From NCBI GenBank assembly GCA_018466975.1, contig CM031554.1, positions 1,550,001-1,614,000 of the forward strand: a DNA stretch of 64,000 nt, in the 5' to 3' direction. The notes below the pieces were generated by a model. That model had not been told where the DNA came from. It saw nothing but the letters and a program-made list of their open reading frames with translations, and ran no database searches. The first letter of the stretch is position 1. Each line of letters opens with the position of its first letter. Below, piece after piece: positions 11,750 through 24,848 of this stretch. A program made the translations under genes and the position numbers. Source of the DNA: Sparassis latifolia. Lineage: Eukaryota > Basidiomycota > Agaricomycetes > Polyporales > Sparassidaceae.

Positions 11750-13810
11750 GCAATCGTGCCTTCAGCACGAATGATGTCCTCAATGCTTTCTACACATCCT
11801 GCGGCTACGATCAGTGAGGAATTCATCATGAAGAATGACAGTGTGCACGCAAAAGACTTCATAGGCATAGATACCACAGCCAAATACAGCAATTCGCTCA
11901 CTGGAACCATGGCTATCGCAGGCGCGCGACAGTGCTGACATAACCGAGGTACGCACCGCGCATCTGGAAGTAAACGAGATATCGCAGCGGAAGTCTCCCA
12001 TAGCTTGGCGAATAGTGAGTCCAACCCACCATCACAGTCCGAAGAAGTGCAGAGTCGATAAGGCTGGGTATTGTGCTTTTCACAGAAAATAGAAGACAAA
12101 TGCGTAAGGAGGAAACTTTTGTCGCTGGTGATGGCGAAAGACCCTGGCGAAAATGCGAAGGGAGCTGTGGAAACGCTGCGCGGTCGCCTCTGCAATTCCG
12201 TGACGCACAGAGCAACTGGATACTAGCTTGAGACAGATAATGTGGTAAATCGCAGAACAGAGATATGCTTGGCAAAGGTGGAGAAGTGACTCGGAGACTA
12301 CTTGACGAACTTGAAAGCAGAGAAGAACGCCAACCCTAACCACACCGCAGGTTTCCCACGACTGTAATCGCCATATTCACGCAGATTTCTCCATGGTTTG
12401 CACCTTCGTCGATAGATTGCACTAGCTAGCCGCTTGAATCGAGAGACAATCCAACAAGCTGCAAGTCCTCCTCTGGCCTCAGCGGTGGTGCCGCCTACCC
12501 ACCGCAATTTCCGGTAAGAGTTCGGCGAGTGCCTGCGTATACTGAACTGATTGCTTTGGGAAAAGCGTGCTGGCGTAGATTCTCAATAGGATGTGAACGC
12601 GCACCGGAGGATGCTTCCAAATGTACGCACCATAATCTCTGGCTCGGTGTGGTTACGATCCAAACAGATCCGCGGAGTCGCATGACGGCGCTATGCGATA
12701 ACTGGCGGCGCCCGAACACGACCGCGCTCGATGCGCTGTGGGGTATTCTGGAGCTCCTAGATGTATTTCCTAGTTGCAGGTGCGGAGAGCGCATCGTGAA
12801 TCATTTTTGAAGCGGCATGTGCCTGTGGAATTCAAGTTGAATCCATACCCGAAGTGCTACGCGCCTCTCGGACACTGTAGACGAATGACTATGTGCTGTA
12901 GGTCTAACTGTTGCCCTCTGCGGGTGACCTCTTATGTGCAATCCAGCCTTCGAAGGCGTTCCTCCCGCACGAAGCAAAATGCACGGCCAATTTCGGGTCT
13001 GAGACAGATGTAGCCACTGGTATGGGGCGTGTCGGGAATCAAGAACCGACGTGCGCCTCTTCTACTCTTCTAATCTATCCCACTTCGACGCTCGCACCAC
13101 TCTGCGGAAATGCAGATTCTCAAGGCCTGTCGGTGGACTTCACGACGAACATGCTGTAGGCCCTTCTCTAGCCGCTCACTGTGCAGGCCGGCGAATTGGG
13201 CGCAGACAATTGGCGGTACAACCTCTTGCTCGTGTTCGACTCGTCCTCTCTCCGGAGGTCGTAGGCAACTCGGCCGTCGTACTGCCGGCGTCAAAGTCTG
13301 GGGACGACCTGTCATTCGGCTACGTCCAATTAGAAGTGAGTAAAGACCGGATTAACTGCAGGTGTTGTACTGCTTCTGAGTGGAGACCATCGATACGCAG
13401 GCAGATCCGTTCGACATCAGTGGCTCGTTGGATGTTAATACGCCGTTCCCAATCTTCCCGGGTGCACGATCATCGCTGAAGAACGAATTTATGCGGCTCT
13501 GAGTCGCTTCACACGTGAGTTTCATACGCAATGTTCTGATTTCATGGACTCGATGTCAAATCCCAAGCTTTATGGATGCCCCGCCCTCGTCTTTCATCTC
13601 GCCATGCAGCCCGGACCTCAACCCGAACAGTGGAAAATTTTCTCTGGAACCACACAAGCCAGCTCGCCGCTGCCCATCCGGAATTTTCCCTCAGCTAGTA
13701 CTTGAAGAGAAGTGGTTAGATATTTGTCATGGCTGCTTCTCCGATGCGAGCAGGTCTAGTTGTTGTCGGTCGGGCCGCGCGTCTGGACTTCAAAGTATAA
13801 TGGGATTCGG

Positions 13811-14080
13811 CTAAGTTGCTAGTAGCCTCTCACGAATGACTACTTGGTGGTTGCGATCAAGGTGAGGCTCAATTACTGATTCTTGCATAATGCGCTTGTA
13901 GAATAGGCCGGTAATTGCTGTGGTTCCTGTGATCCACCCTAGGTGCGCTGAGGGCCTAAGCAGCCGCGGATATTCATTCGAGGTTATGGTTAGCTCCTTA
14001 AACGAGCTGTACTCCTCCATCGCAGGAAGGTACGCCTCTATCATCGTCTTTACAAACGTATACTCTGGCCGCGTTCCCAA
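13811..14080 (-). pseudogene. Coding-like ORF, frame-broken in the second copy
   Basis: An 89-codon minus-strand frame that reads like protein (TFVKTMIEAYLPAMEEYSSF; HLGWITGTTAITGLF). Upstream codons without a start extend it further. The matching DNA at about 22,130-22,400 has several small indels that break the frame. This points to a gene relic that has decayed differently in the two copies. No family was recognised. Confidence 0.3.
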
Positions 14081-16295
14081 CTGTAGGCGGATGCGGATCT
14101 TGAGTTGGAGCGCGAGTTTTCCTGGAAGAATGTCTGAGCAGAAGGTTATCGCGTCGCTGGAGTGAAATTCGACGCTATCGCATGAGGCGACATATACACA
14201 TGTGGCGGTGGTATCCGAATCACGCTCCGGGCTTACCCCGGCTGGAGCATCTCTGCGGCGCGAGGAGAGCTGAAGCAGGACATTCGTATGCAGAGTACCT
14301 GGAATCCACTACCCTTCGCAGCTATGATGTTCACCTTCGTTTCTTCAGGTCGCGCCCATATGAGCATGCTGCAAATAGGCGAGCCACTATGGCACGGGCA
14401 CGGTGTTCTCCGTCAACGCGCATGCATCCCGTTAAGAAGACTTTGACGTGTTCCAAGTGACAGCCATCCAGCTCAACGGGACGCAGGAAGCTGTGAAGAG
14501 TAGCGCAGTGGGTGGCTGCAGCGCTAGTCGTGTGTCGTGCGTGCTCCTATATGAAAATGCGCATGCTGATCGCGCTCGCCGTAGAGCGCGGACGGTGAAT
14601 GCTCACACGCATACATACTTTATTCTATGGAGCTCCGCCTGACGGCCATCTCACGCGAGCAGGGCCCTGCGATCCGGCCTCATATGTGCGAATTCATACG
14701 CAGATCGCAATGTGTGCTTTCTTTTCCCCATAGACTCAAGTGCCTCTGTCATATTCTAGCCTTCTCGTATGCTAGGCGCGAAACTGACAATGCTGTCTTT
14801 GTGCTCCGTGCACGTAAAGCGGCGTACGGCACCTTAAGTTCGTTGACGATGCTGCTCTCCAGTAGCATCTAATTCTGCCGTCTTGACAGATGCGACTTGT
14901 CTCGATCGCAGCTCTGCCTCCTTCAAGCCACAGTAGCCTAAACCTACCTTTACGGGCTATAGGGACCCTGCACCACGCGTGTCCCTCGACGTCGCGAAGG
15001 CGAAGCTCTTCACTTCCGGGATTGATTGCTGAGGTGATTGAGGGAGCGTCGCATGCGTGGGCCGCAGAGGGAATTTAACGAGGAAGTGTGGACGTACGTG
15101 CTGTGCCGATCCACTTGTCCCCAGAAGCGCTGACTCGCTCACTGCAGTAGAATATACGATCCCCCTCGATACAACTTGGACTCGGTTCCTCCGGCTCGTT
15201 TTCCCCAGTGCGTGAATGCGCTACAGCCCCGGCGTTGCATAGCGTACATAGTCGAGGGCTTCAGACCCGGATTCCTTATGGCATCGGACGTCAGCACCGA
15301 CAATGCTTGTGCAGAACCGTTCTGGTTGGCCGGGTCAAACATTGCATACAGCATGCATTCCAATTCTCGATGTCTGGATATCGCCGATGTCTATCTGTCT
15401 CTGGTTCCCTGTGCTACACTTGTAGCAGGCGTCTACCGCCATTCTCGATCATCTGCGCTGCAGTGCACCCGCTCATCCCTCTGGACGTCTTCGCAAGAGT
15501 ACAGTATACCTACCACATGCTTGCAGCGGTCTCCCACGACATTCGGACGTTCCTGCACTGGCCGTAGTCTCTGATCGCGCAAGATTGGGAACTCTCCCTG
15601 GCGGCGGTGGATTCGACGGCGTGTATCGCACTAGCTACCTCTAGGCCCCTTTTTTATGGCAGTGTACGTGAACTTGATATTATGTTTTCGTCTGCATGTC
15701 TAATGGTGGCCGTAGCAAAACCCGGTCGAAGACGCCAGCGGAGCCTACGTTCTTTTTGTCGGGATCGGGACGCCCGACAGGGAACTCAAGGATCCTCGAC
15801 GGCTGCACCGCAAAGCACGCCTATCTACGCAAGAAGTGAAGTTCCATAAAGCCTTGGTTTGCCATTGTCGAGGGAGTGCGACGTAGGCAATTCGCTCCGC
15901 TTCGCACTGGGAGCCGCGATGAAGTTGCACGACGAGTCGATGGGGATAGTATTCTTTTTTAGTTTATTCGTGTCATATAGCCTTCCGACAATAATGGTTC
16001 TTTCGACACAGCGAAATCATAGCGATATGATTGTGCTCCCTGGCTTTACGGTCATAATGGCATCCAAGGGACTCGAATTTAGCGCGTCAGAAATGATCAC
16101 GTGCAGATCATGTGATCGCGAAACCTCATTAACACGCGTTCGTAACCACAGTATCAGGCTTGCAAAACCAGGCGGGTACATCGCAGAAACGCAAGCAATT
16201 TCACGCAGACATGAGCAGCCAAACTCGACAAATCGATTAGGGTGGAAGAAAATGTAGTCCCGCTGCAACACCTCAACACATCCCACGCATCCTTC

Positions 16296-16613
16296 CTATC
16301 CGAAGACCACCTTAATTTTGGCCATAAGCTCCTGGAGGTCGACCTCAACAACGGGTCGCGCGTTCGCACTGTGTGCCTTTCTGGGGTTCGTCACGTCCAC
16401 ACTGCGGAGACGTAACATAGTAAGACACGGAAACATAGATGTAACTTCCGATACCTTGTCTACCTCCTGAAATTCGCACTCTGTCAGACAGAGTGTCGGA
16501 ATGTTCTTGTACCCCTGCGCCAACTTGGACAGGTCATCTCTAGATATGGCGTGCGTGTAATTATTTATGTACAGGACATTAGAATCGCACCGGATTTTGA
16601 AGCTATCCGTCAT
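16296..16613 (-). CDS. LRR-like ORF, probable F-box protein C-terminal exon
   Basis: A 105-codon ORF on the minus strand, identical in protein sequence to 24,531-24,848. The repeat-like pattern (IPTLCLTECEFQEVDKV; FPCLTMLRLRSVDVTN) resembles the irregular leucine-rich repeats of basidiomycete F-box proteins, where segments like 'FPsLtsLrL' alternate with helices. No F-box motif lies in this ORF. Upstream minus-strand exons around 16,850-17,170 are plausible, with donors GTGAGT and GTAAGT, but could not be joined with confidence. F-box proteins link substrates to SCF ubiquitin ligases; that role here is an inference from a weak pattern. Confidence 0.4.
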   Translation of the reverse strand: MTDSFKIRCDSNVLYINNYTHAISRDDLSKLAQGYKNIPTLCLTECEFQEVDKVSEVTSMFPCLTMLRLRSVDVTNPRKAHSANARPVVEVDLQELMAKIKVVFG

Positions 16614-17379
16614 ATTGTAAGAGAGTACTGTGAATGTCGTGGATCCTTTCGCAAATTCTGCAATAAGGAGTCAGTTTCGAGCAGGTTTAAGCTCACCTGT
16701 AGCCAAAACCCAAATTCTGACAACACCACAACGCAAAAACTGCCCAAACTTGATAAATTCTGCTACGACTACCCGATGCCACAAGTAACTAGCGAGCGCT
16801 CAGTACTATTGGGGAGCAATTTGCCGCACGTACGACGGCCGACACTTGCTACTTGATATCAATGAGTCTAACGGTAATGTTAGGCGCGAAAATACGGCGG
16901 ACGGGAGGAAACTCACCGCGCGGAGATGGGGGTAGAGGCGAAGCGGGAGAGGAGGAAGGCAGAGGCGCCGAGCCGGATTTTGCCATGCGCGTGACGCAGA
17001 TAAACTCCGAAAACCCCACCTCAAGGGTATACCGAACGTCACCGAACGTCGAGGAGAGGGGGTATGCTCGCGGCGGAAGAGATAAACGAGCACACTTACT
17101 TCCATGTGAGCAGGTAACCACCATTCCATCCAGCGCATCCCCCGCCCTCATCCGCCCGCGCGGCACGACCTCCCTCCTCCATAATCCATCGCGCTACGAA
17201 CGCCAGCCTCTTGCAAGGCTGGGGACGCGTAAATCACTTGTGCCATCGATGGGGAGCCTTGCTGGGGCGATATCAAGGCTAGGGCATCGCCAGAGTGACT
17301 AGAAGAATGCTCATTGTGCAGAGAAAGGCGTAGCAGAGCTGCGAAGGAATAAAGCCACTAGTACAGTAGGCATCCAAGG

Positions 17380-17440
17380 GGAGATGGAGGAAGGGGGAAG
17401 AAGGAAGAGGGAAGAGGGAAGAGGGAGTGGTGGGATACCA
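17380..17440. repeat. Polypurine tract
   Basis: A run of almost only G and A on the plus strand, built of GGAAGAGGGAAGA-type units. It recurs at about 25,622-25,675 in the second duplication copy with a small length change. Confidence 0.7.
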
Positions 17441-18250
17441 TCATACGAGCTCGCTAAGCTTTGATCGATGATCTCCGGAGTCTATATCATGCGACTTCGC
17501 AGCAGGCGCCGCGCGCCCGAGCTAGACCGTCAATGTCCTCGAGGGTCGGTTTATGAATAATAATAATTGACCGTTCCATGTCAGTAACAGGGCTATTTAT
17601 CGTCTTGGTCACTCTGAGCTCTCGTTGTGAGGCCCTCTTGTAAGTTTTTTGCAAGCACTGTCTCCAGCTTATCGTGCACTTATCTTCCTGACGTACATTA
17701 CACGTGTGCCTTGCTTCAGTGCGACTCGCACACACACGGCGTCCAGCGCAGTCCATCTTCCGAAAATATCCCGCAATATATACATGGTGCGGCCAACGTG
17801 CGGACTTCTCGTCAAAACTTGCTGCGATGTGCACTTACGCGAAAATATATTTCGTTGCTCTCTCTCTCGAAGATATTGGTACATCGTGCACAGGGTCCAA
17901 CCGACAACCCCGCCTTGCCTTCCTCTGCTGTTCCTCTTTCAGATGGTTCCGCAAACGCCGCAGATTCGGCGTCGGTTGTCGGGTGTGCAGCCTCGCACGC
18001 CGCCAGTTGGTGTCTTTAGGACGTCCGCAAAGACTATGCCATCGCAGGTGATCCAACGTCAACTGTGTTCATCTTGATCAGTGTGTCGTCCGACGATGCT
18101 GCCAGCGCACTCGTTCGATTTCGGTCCACATTCAACGCCGGGCAGCGCGACGAGCCAGTCTGCGCCGCCGAGTGTAGTTCTGCCGCGCGGACGTGGAGCA
18201 GCGAAAAATCACATCCTGCATCACGAGAAGGCCGATGAGCAGAACAGGCG

Positions 18251-19015
18251 GTGGTGAGACGTACCGAGTGCAGTTAGTACAGCCAGCCATTCTTGACGGC
18301 AAACTGACAGAGTGGTGAGCGTAGGGAGGTCGACAAGCTGCAGAAATACGGACCTAGCGAGAATGCGACGAGTATGGAATGTATTCGCCCGATGATACCG
18401 CGCACATGGAGGACGAACGTGTTGCGGGAAGGGGGAAATGGAGAGCAGGAGGGATACGAAGATATCTGCGGAGGTCGGCGGAGCGGTTCGACGTAACAAA
18501 TATCGGCGAGAAAACAGGACTTACTCTCCGCAACCCGGCGCACGCGTAGATATGAAAGGTCGAGCACGGAACGCGAAGTCGGGAAGTCGGGCGCCATACC
18601 TAGCGAGATATGTGCTATCAGTATGAGCGGCGATAGACACGTATCAATATCTTTCGTCGTTCACCTACTCCTCACGTATTCTCGAGCGAAACAACGGATG
18701 AACCGTCGAAACGACAGGAGACGCGAAATATCTCAATGACGAGGCAGCGGCGCTTCCTCCCCCACACCAAGCGAGAGCGGCAACCGAGCTCGCTCGAGTC
18801 GGCCGTACACGCCTCCTTACTCATTGGTGCGCCGCAGCGAAAGAGCGTGCATCAAACGGGTCGCATCCGCCACTCGCCGCCGGAACGGTACCCTACAATC
18901 ACCGCCCGCGCACTCAGTAGGGCGCGGAAAAGAGACAGGACTTTACCCACGCACGATCGAGCTCTCTGCCCACGATAAAAGTTGGGCTTTTTTTTCTGTC
19001 GGAACCGGGACGCTG
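18251..19015. repeat. Tandem unit A1 (about 0.77 kb)
   Basis: First of two shorter direct repeats at the end of the left duplication copy. It matches A2 (19,038), B1 (26,479) and B2 (27,448). On the minus strand it contains stretches that read like leucine-rich-repeat exons: MAPDFPTSRSVLDLSYLRV before a GTAAGT donor, and LVDLPTLTTLSVCRQEWL between an acceptor and a GTACGT donor. Together with the LRR-like ORF this suggests decayed F-box/LRR gene copies. That interpretation is tentative. Relative to B1 the unit lacks about 240 bp at its 3' end. Confidence 0.6.
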
Positions 19016-19037
19016 ATCAGAACGCGTAACCAGCACG

Positions 19038-19787
19038 GTGGTGAGACGTACTGCGTGCAGTGTATGGTGTGTGGCACAGCGATTCTTGACGGCGAACGAA
19101 ATGACAAAACGTTGAGCATAGGTGGGTCGACAAGCTGCGGGGGTGCTTGCAATTTGCTCGACCTGGTGAGAATCCGACGAGAGTGGAATGTATTCGCCCG
19201 ATGATACCGCGCACATGGAGGGCAAACGTGTTGCGGAAAACGGGGGAATGGACTGCTGGAAGACACGAGGATTCCTACGAAGGTCGGCGGAGCGGTTCGA
19301 TGCAAGTAAAAGCAATAAATATCGGTGAGAAAACAGGACTTACTTCTCGCAACCCCGCGCACGCGTAGACATCAAACGTCGAGCACGGAACGGGAAGTCT
19401 GGAGCTACACCTAGCGAGATATATGCTATCAGTCGAACAGACTGAACAACGATGATAAACCATATGAACAGTGACAGACACCCATCAACAAACTTTTGTC
19501 CTTCACCTACCGCTCAAGTATTCTCGAGCGAAACAGTGGATGGACAATCGAAACGACGGAGATATCCAAATGACGAAGCAGCAGAGCTTCCTTGCTCACA
19601 ACAAGCGAGAGCGGCGACTGAGCGTGTGCAAACGTGAGCTCGAATGGCCGTATCTGCTGACTTATTCATTGGTGCGCCGCTGCATAAGAGAGTGCATTCG
19701 TTGGGTCGCATCCACCACTGGCCGCCAGAATATTAGCCTACAATCACCGCCCACGCACTCAGTAGGTACGCATACACGCAAGAGACG
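19038..19787. repeat. Tandem unit A2 (about 0.75 kb)
   Basis: Second short repeat of the left duplication copy. It is more diverged from A1 than A1 is from B1, so the A1/A2 split is older than the 8.2 kb duplication. No intact reading frame was found. The unit runs straight into the start of the right duplication copy. Confidence 0.6.
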
Positions 19788-20311
19788 CAAGACTTTACCG
19801 CGCATGATCGATCTCTCTGCCTAATTGGAGCATTGTGCCTGCAGCATCAATGAGGTCCTTAATGTTTTCTAAGCATCCTGCGGTTAAAATCAGTGAGGAA
19901 AAGGAGTCTTCATCATGAAAAATAACAGTGTGCACGCGAAAGGATGTGGAGGAATAGATACCGAAGCCGAGTACGGCAATTCACTCATTGGAACCATGGC
20001 TATCCCAGGTACACGACAATGCTGAAGGCAACGCCATGACGCACAGAGCAACCGGATACTAGCTTGAGACAGACAACGAGGTAAATGAGAAAAGAGAGAT
20101 ATGCTTCGAAACGCAAGAGGCAGGCAAGATCTAAATCGGGGACACTGACCTCTTTTCAAATTCCAGCCACCGTACTTGTGAGGTTAATATGTTGCTCGTA
20201 TCCTCATGAAACTTCTCTCGGAACTCGACGACTATCCCATTTTGCTATCCCGGAGCACATCCCGAGTGCTATTTTCTCAAATGATGATGTGAGTGGTGTG
20301 CCATAGCCCGT

Positions 20312-20503
20312 TCAAAATGCCATCGGAGTTCTAAATTCCCTCACCTTTAGCGCCGCAAACCTTTCACCTTTATCGTCCCGCCAACTTAGCCCCGATAACA
20401 AATCTGACATAGATGACCTATCTATAATATCATAGTGTAGAAGAAGTCTACGTACTCTGATCTTGCATCTGAGGAAGTGGTAAGGAGCCAGGTAGCCATC
20501 CAA
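20312..20503 (-). pseudogene. Possible F-box protein C-terminal fragment
   Basis: A 63-codon minus-strand ORF inside the segment found only in the right duplication copy. Its end (SDLLSGLSWRDDKGERFAAL) resembles the 'L-x-W/R-R-x-x-x-G' closing pattern of many agaricomycete F-box proteins. The evidence is limited to that short resemblance. Confidence 0.25.
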
Positions 20504-23500
20504 AATAGCCGGAGGTCGGTGTCTGGGATTCTTATCTTACCTGCCTCTTGCCACGTAGATTTCTTTATGGCTTACACATTCGTCGGCAGATTGTACTGGC
20601 TGGCCCCTTGAATCGAGAAACAATCCAACAGACCGCCAGTCCTTCTCTCGCTTCAGCGGTGGTGCTACCTACCCACCGCAATATCCGGTAAGAATTCGGC
20701 GAGCGCCTGCGTATATTGTGCTGATTGCTTTCGGAAAAGCGTGCTGGGGTAGCTTCTCAAATTCGTGCGAACGCGCACAGAAGAAGGCTTCCAACTGTAG
20801 GCACCTTAATTTTTGGCTTGGTGTGGTCGCGATGTAAACGGATCCGCGGAGTCGCATGACGGCGCTATGCAATAACTGGCGGCGCCCGAACACGACTGCG
20901 CTCGACGTCCTGTGGGGTATTCTGGAGCTCCTAGATGTATTTCCTAGTTGCAGGTGCGGAGAGCGCATCGTGAATTATTTCTGAAGCGGCATGTGTGTGT
21001 GGAATTCAAGTTGAATGTGCTTACATACCCGAAGTGCTACGCACCTCTACAGTGTAGACGAATGACTATGGGCTGTAGGTCTAACTGTTGCCCTCCGAGG
21101 TGACCCTTTATGTGCAATCCAGCCTTCGAAGGCGTTCCTCCCGCACGAAGCAAAGTGCACGGCCAATTTCGTGTCTGAGGCAGATGTAGCCACTGGTATG
21201 GGGCGCGTCGGGAATCAAGAACCGACGTGCGCCTCTTCTAATCTTCTAATCCATCCCACTTCGACGCTCACACCACTCTGCGCAAATGCAGGTTCTCATG
21301 GCGTCTCGGTGGACCTCACGACGAACGTCCTGTATACGCTTCTCCAGCCACCAGTATGCAGGTGGCGACTTGGGCGCAGACAATTGGCGGTACAAGCTCC
21401 TGCTCTTATTCTACTCGTCCTCTCTCCGGAGGTCGTAGGCAACTCGGCCGTCGTACTGCCGGTGTCGAAGTCTGGGGACGACCTGTCATTCGGCTACGTC
21501 CAATTACAAGTGAGTAAAGACCGGATTCACTGCAGGTGTTGGACTGCTTCTGAGTGCGGAATATAGATAAGCAGGCAGATCTGTTCGATGTCAGCGGCTC
21601 TTGGATGTTAACACGCCGTTCTCAATCTTCCCGGGCGCATCATCTCGCCCGGTAGTGTGCTCAACGGGACGGTCACCGGCCTCGCGCGTGAAGATAGTCA
21701 TCGCCTATCTCATCATCGCTGAAGAACGAAACAATTTCATGCGGCCCCGGTGTGCGTCTCATCCACAATTTTCTGATTTCGTGGACTCGAACGTTAAATC
21801 CTTGGCTTTATAGAACGCTCCTCTAAGCAGAGCCTTCCCTGAAGAGTGAATGGCATAGGAATGGTGGATGTTGCTCTGTCGTTGTTAAAATAATGACATC
21901 GCTCTGAGCTGAACAGAAACCAAACTTTGCATGACGCTGTTCGTGTTTCTCTGGATCCACACAAGATAGCTCGCTTCTGCCCATCCGGAATTCCCTCAAC
22001 TACTACTTGAGGAGAGGCGGTCAGATATTTTTCATGACTGCGTCTCCGATGCGAGTAGGTCTAGTTGTCATCGATCGGCGCGCATCTGTACTACAAAATA
22101 TAATGGGATTCGGCCGAGTAGCCCATCACGAACCATTAGTTGGTGGTCGTGATCAAGGTGAGGCTCGATTACTGATTCTCGCATAATGCGCTTGCAGAAT
22201 CGGCCGTTAATTCCTGTGATCCACCTTAGGTGCGCTGAGGGCGTAAGCGGCCGCGGATATTAATTCTAGGTTATGGTTAGCTCGGCAAACGAGCTGTACT
22301 CTTCCATCGCAAGAAGGTACGCCTCTATCATCCTCTTTACAATCTTGTACTCTGGCCGCGTTCCCAGCTGTAGGCAGATGCGGATCTTGAGTCGGAGCGC
22401 GAGTTTTGCGCGAGTTTTTCTGCAAGAATGTCTGAGCACGATGGTTATCGCGCCGCACGAGTGAAATGCGACGCTATCGCACGAGGCGACATATACACAT
22501 GTGGCAGTGGAATCACCGTTCCGGGCTTACTCCGGCTGGAGCATCTCTGTGGCGCGAGGGGAGCCGAAGCAGGATACCCTTCGCAGCTATGATGTTGATT
22601 CTTCGTTTCTTTGGGGCGCGCGCATACGAGTGTTCTCCGTCGACGCGCACGCATTCGGTTGCGAAGACTTTGACGTGTTCCAAGTGACAGCCCGGGACGT
22701 CGGAAGCTGTGAAGAATAGCGCGGTGGTGGCTGTAGCGCTAGTCGTGTGTGGTGCGTGCTCCTATATGAAAATGCGTACGTTGATCGCGCTCGCCGTAGA
22801 GCACGGACGGTGAATGCTCACGCGCATACTTCATTCTATGGAGTTCCACCTGACGGCCATCTCACGCGAGCGGGACCCTGCAATCCGGCTTCATATGCTT
22901 TGCTTTCCCCATAGACTCAAGTGCCTCTGTCATATTCTAGCCTTGTCGTATGCTAGGCGCGAAACTGACAATGCTGTCTTTGTTCTCCGTGCACGTAGGG
23001 CGGCGTACGGCACCTTAGGTTCGTTGACGATGCTGCTCTCCAGTAGCATCTAATTCTACCGTCTTGACAGATGCGACTTACCTCGATCACAGCTCTGCCT
23101 CCTTCCAGCAAGACAAGTACAAACCTACCTTTACGGGCTATAGGCAGCTTGTACCTCGCGTGTCCCTCGACGTTGCGAAGGCCAAGCTCTTCACCTCCAG
23201 GATTGATTACTGAGGTGATTGAGGGAGCGGCGCCTCGAACGGTGGGCGTACGTGCTGCGCTGATCCACTTATCCCCAGAAGCGCTGACCTATTCACTGCA
23301 GTAGAATCTACGATCCCCCTCGATACAACTTGGACTCGGTTCCTCTGGCTCGTTTTCCCCAGCGCGTAAACGCGCTACATGCCGGCATTGCTAGCGTGCA
23401 TAGTCCAGCGCTTCTGGTCTGGATTCCTTATTGCGTCGGACATCAGCATCGACAATGCTTGTACAGAACCTTTCTGGTTGGCCGGGCCAAACATTGAATA

Positions 23501-24530
23501 CAGCATGCATCCCAATTCTCGATGTCTGGATATGGTTGATGTCTATCTGTCTCTGGTTCCCGTGCTACACTTGTAGCGAGTGTCTACCGCCATTCTCGAT
23601 CATCTGCGCTGCAGTGCACCCGCTCATCCCTCTGGACGTCTTCGCAAGAGTACAGTATACCTACCACATGCTTGCAGCGGTCTCCCACGACATTCGGACG
23701 TTCCTGCACTGGCCGTAGTCTCTGATCGCGCAAGGTTGGGAACTCTCCCTGGCGGCGGTGGATTCGACGGCGTGTATCGCACTAGCTACCTCTAGGCCCC
23801 TTTTTTATGGCAGTGTACGTGAACTTGATATTATGTTTTCGTCTGCATGTCTAATGGTGGCCGTAGCAAAACCCGGTCGAAGACGCCAGCGGAGCCTACG
23901 TTCTTTTTTGTCGGGATCAGGACGCCCGACAGGGAACTCAAGGATCCTCGACGGCTGCACCCCAAAGCACACCTATCTACACAAGGAGTAACGTTCCGTA
24001 AAGCTTTGGTTTACCAAACAACGTTGTCGAGCGCGTGCGGCGTAGGCAACTCGCTCGGCTTCGCACTGCGGAACCACGATGAAGTTGCGCGACGAGTCGA
24101 TGGGGATGGTATTCTTTCTTAGTTTATTCGTGTCATATAGCCTCCCGACAATAATGGTTTTCGACACAGCTGAGTCTCAGACCTCCAGTGGAGGTGATGT
24201 CTGAGCATGCTGAATAGCCAGATTGGGCCCCGATCTGTTTCTGAGTGAAAGCGAGCTGATAGCGATATGATTGTGCTCCCTGGCTTCACGGTGATAATCC
24301 AAGGGACTCGAATTTAGCGCGTCAGAAATGATCACGTGCAGATCATGTGATCGCGAAACCTCATTAACACGCGTTCGTAACCACAGTATCAGGCTTGCAA
24401 AACCAGGCGGGTACATCGCAGAAACGCAAGCAATTTCACGCAGACATGAGCAGCCAAACTCGACAAATCGATTAGGGTGGAAGAAAATGTAGTCCCGCTG
24501 CAACACCTCAACACATCCCACGCATCCTTC

Positions 24531-24848
24531 CTATCCGAAGACCACCTTAATTTTGGCCATAAGCTCCTGGAGGTCGACCTCAACAACGGGTCGCGCGTTC
24601 GCACTGTGTGCCTTTCTGGGGTTCGTCACGTCCACACTGCGGAGACGTAACATAGTAAGACACGGAAACATAGATGTAACTTCCGATACCTTGTCTACCT
24701 CCTGAAATTCGCACTCTGTCAGACAGAGTGTCGGAATGTTCTTGTACCCCTGCGCCAACTTGGACAGGTCATCTCTAGATATGGCGTGCGTGTAATTATT
24801 TATGTACAGGACATTAGAATCGCACCGGATTTTGAAGCTATCCGTCAT
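24531..24848 (-). CDS. LRR-like ORF, second identical copy
   Basis: Same 105-codon ORF as at 16,296-16,613, with identical translation. The surrounding 0.8 kb is about 99% identical between copies by eye, far above other parts of the duplication. A possible upstream minus-strand exon at 25,085-25,339 (GFSEFICVTRMAKSGSAP) is also conserved. Function as for the first copy: possibly the C-terminal part of an F-box/LRR protein, low certainty. Confidence 0.4.
   Translation of the reverse strand: MTDSFKIRCDSNVLYINNYTHAISRDDLSKLAQGYKNIPTLCLTECEFQEVDKVSEVTSMFPCLTMLRLRSVDVTNPRKAHSANARPVVEVDLQELMAKIKVVFG

Larger units (their letters stand above)
11704..19787. repeat. Segmental duplication, left copy (about 8.1 kb)
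   Basis: This segment matches 19,788-28,356 in the same orientation and lies directly beside it. Landmarks: 11,704 pairs with 19,788; 12,495 with 20,669; 15,490 with 23,647; 16,296 with 24,531; 17,380 with 25,622; 18,251 with 26,479. Identity by eye is very uneven. It is roughly 80-85% around 12.0-15.4 kb but about 99% around 16.06-16.86 kb and high around 17.1-17.5 kb. The copy starts inside what looks like the 3' end of one of the short tandem units, so an earlier unit may have been lost to its left. Apart from the LRR-like ORF and gene scraps, no coherent gene was found in the segment. Confidence 0.85.

Noticed and set aside
16097..16119. Near-palindrome GATCACGTG...CATGTGATC in both duplication copies
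   Set aside because: It could be an E-box-like site, but a single short palindrome without a nearby confirmed promoter is not enough to call.
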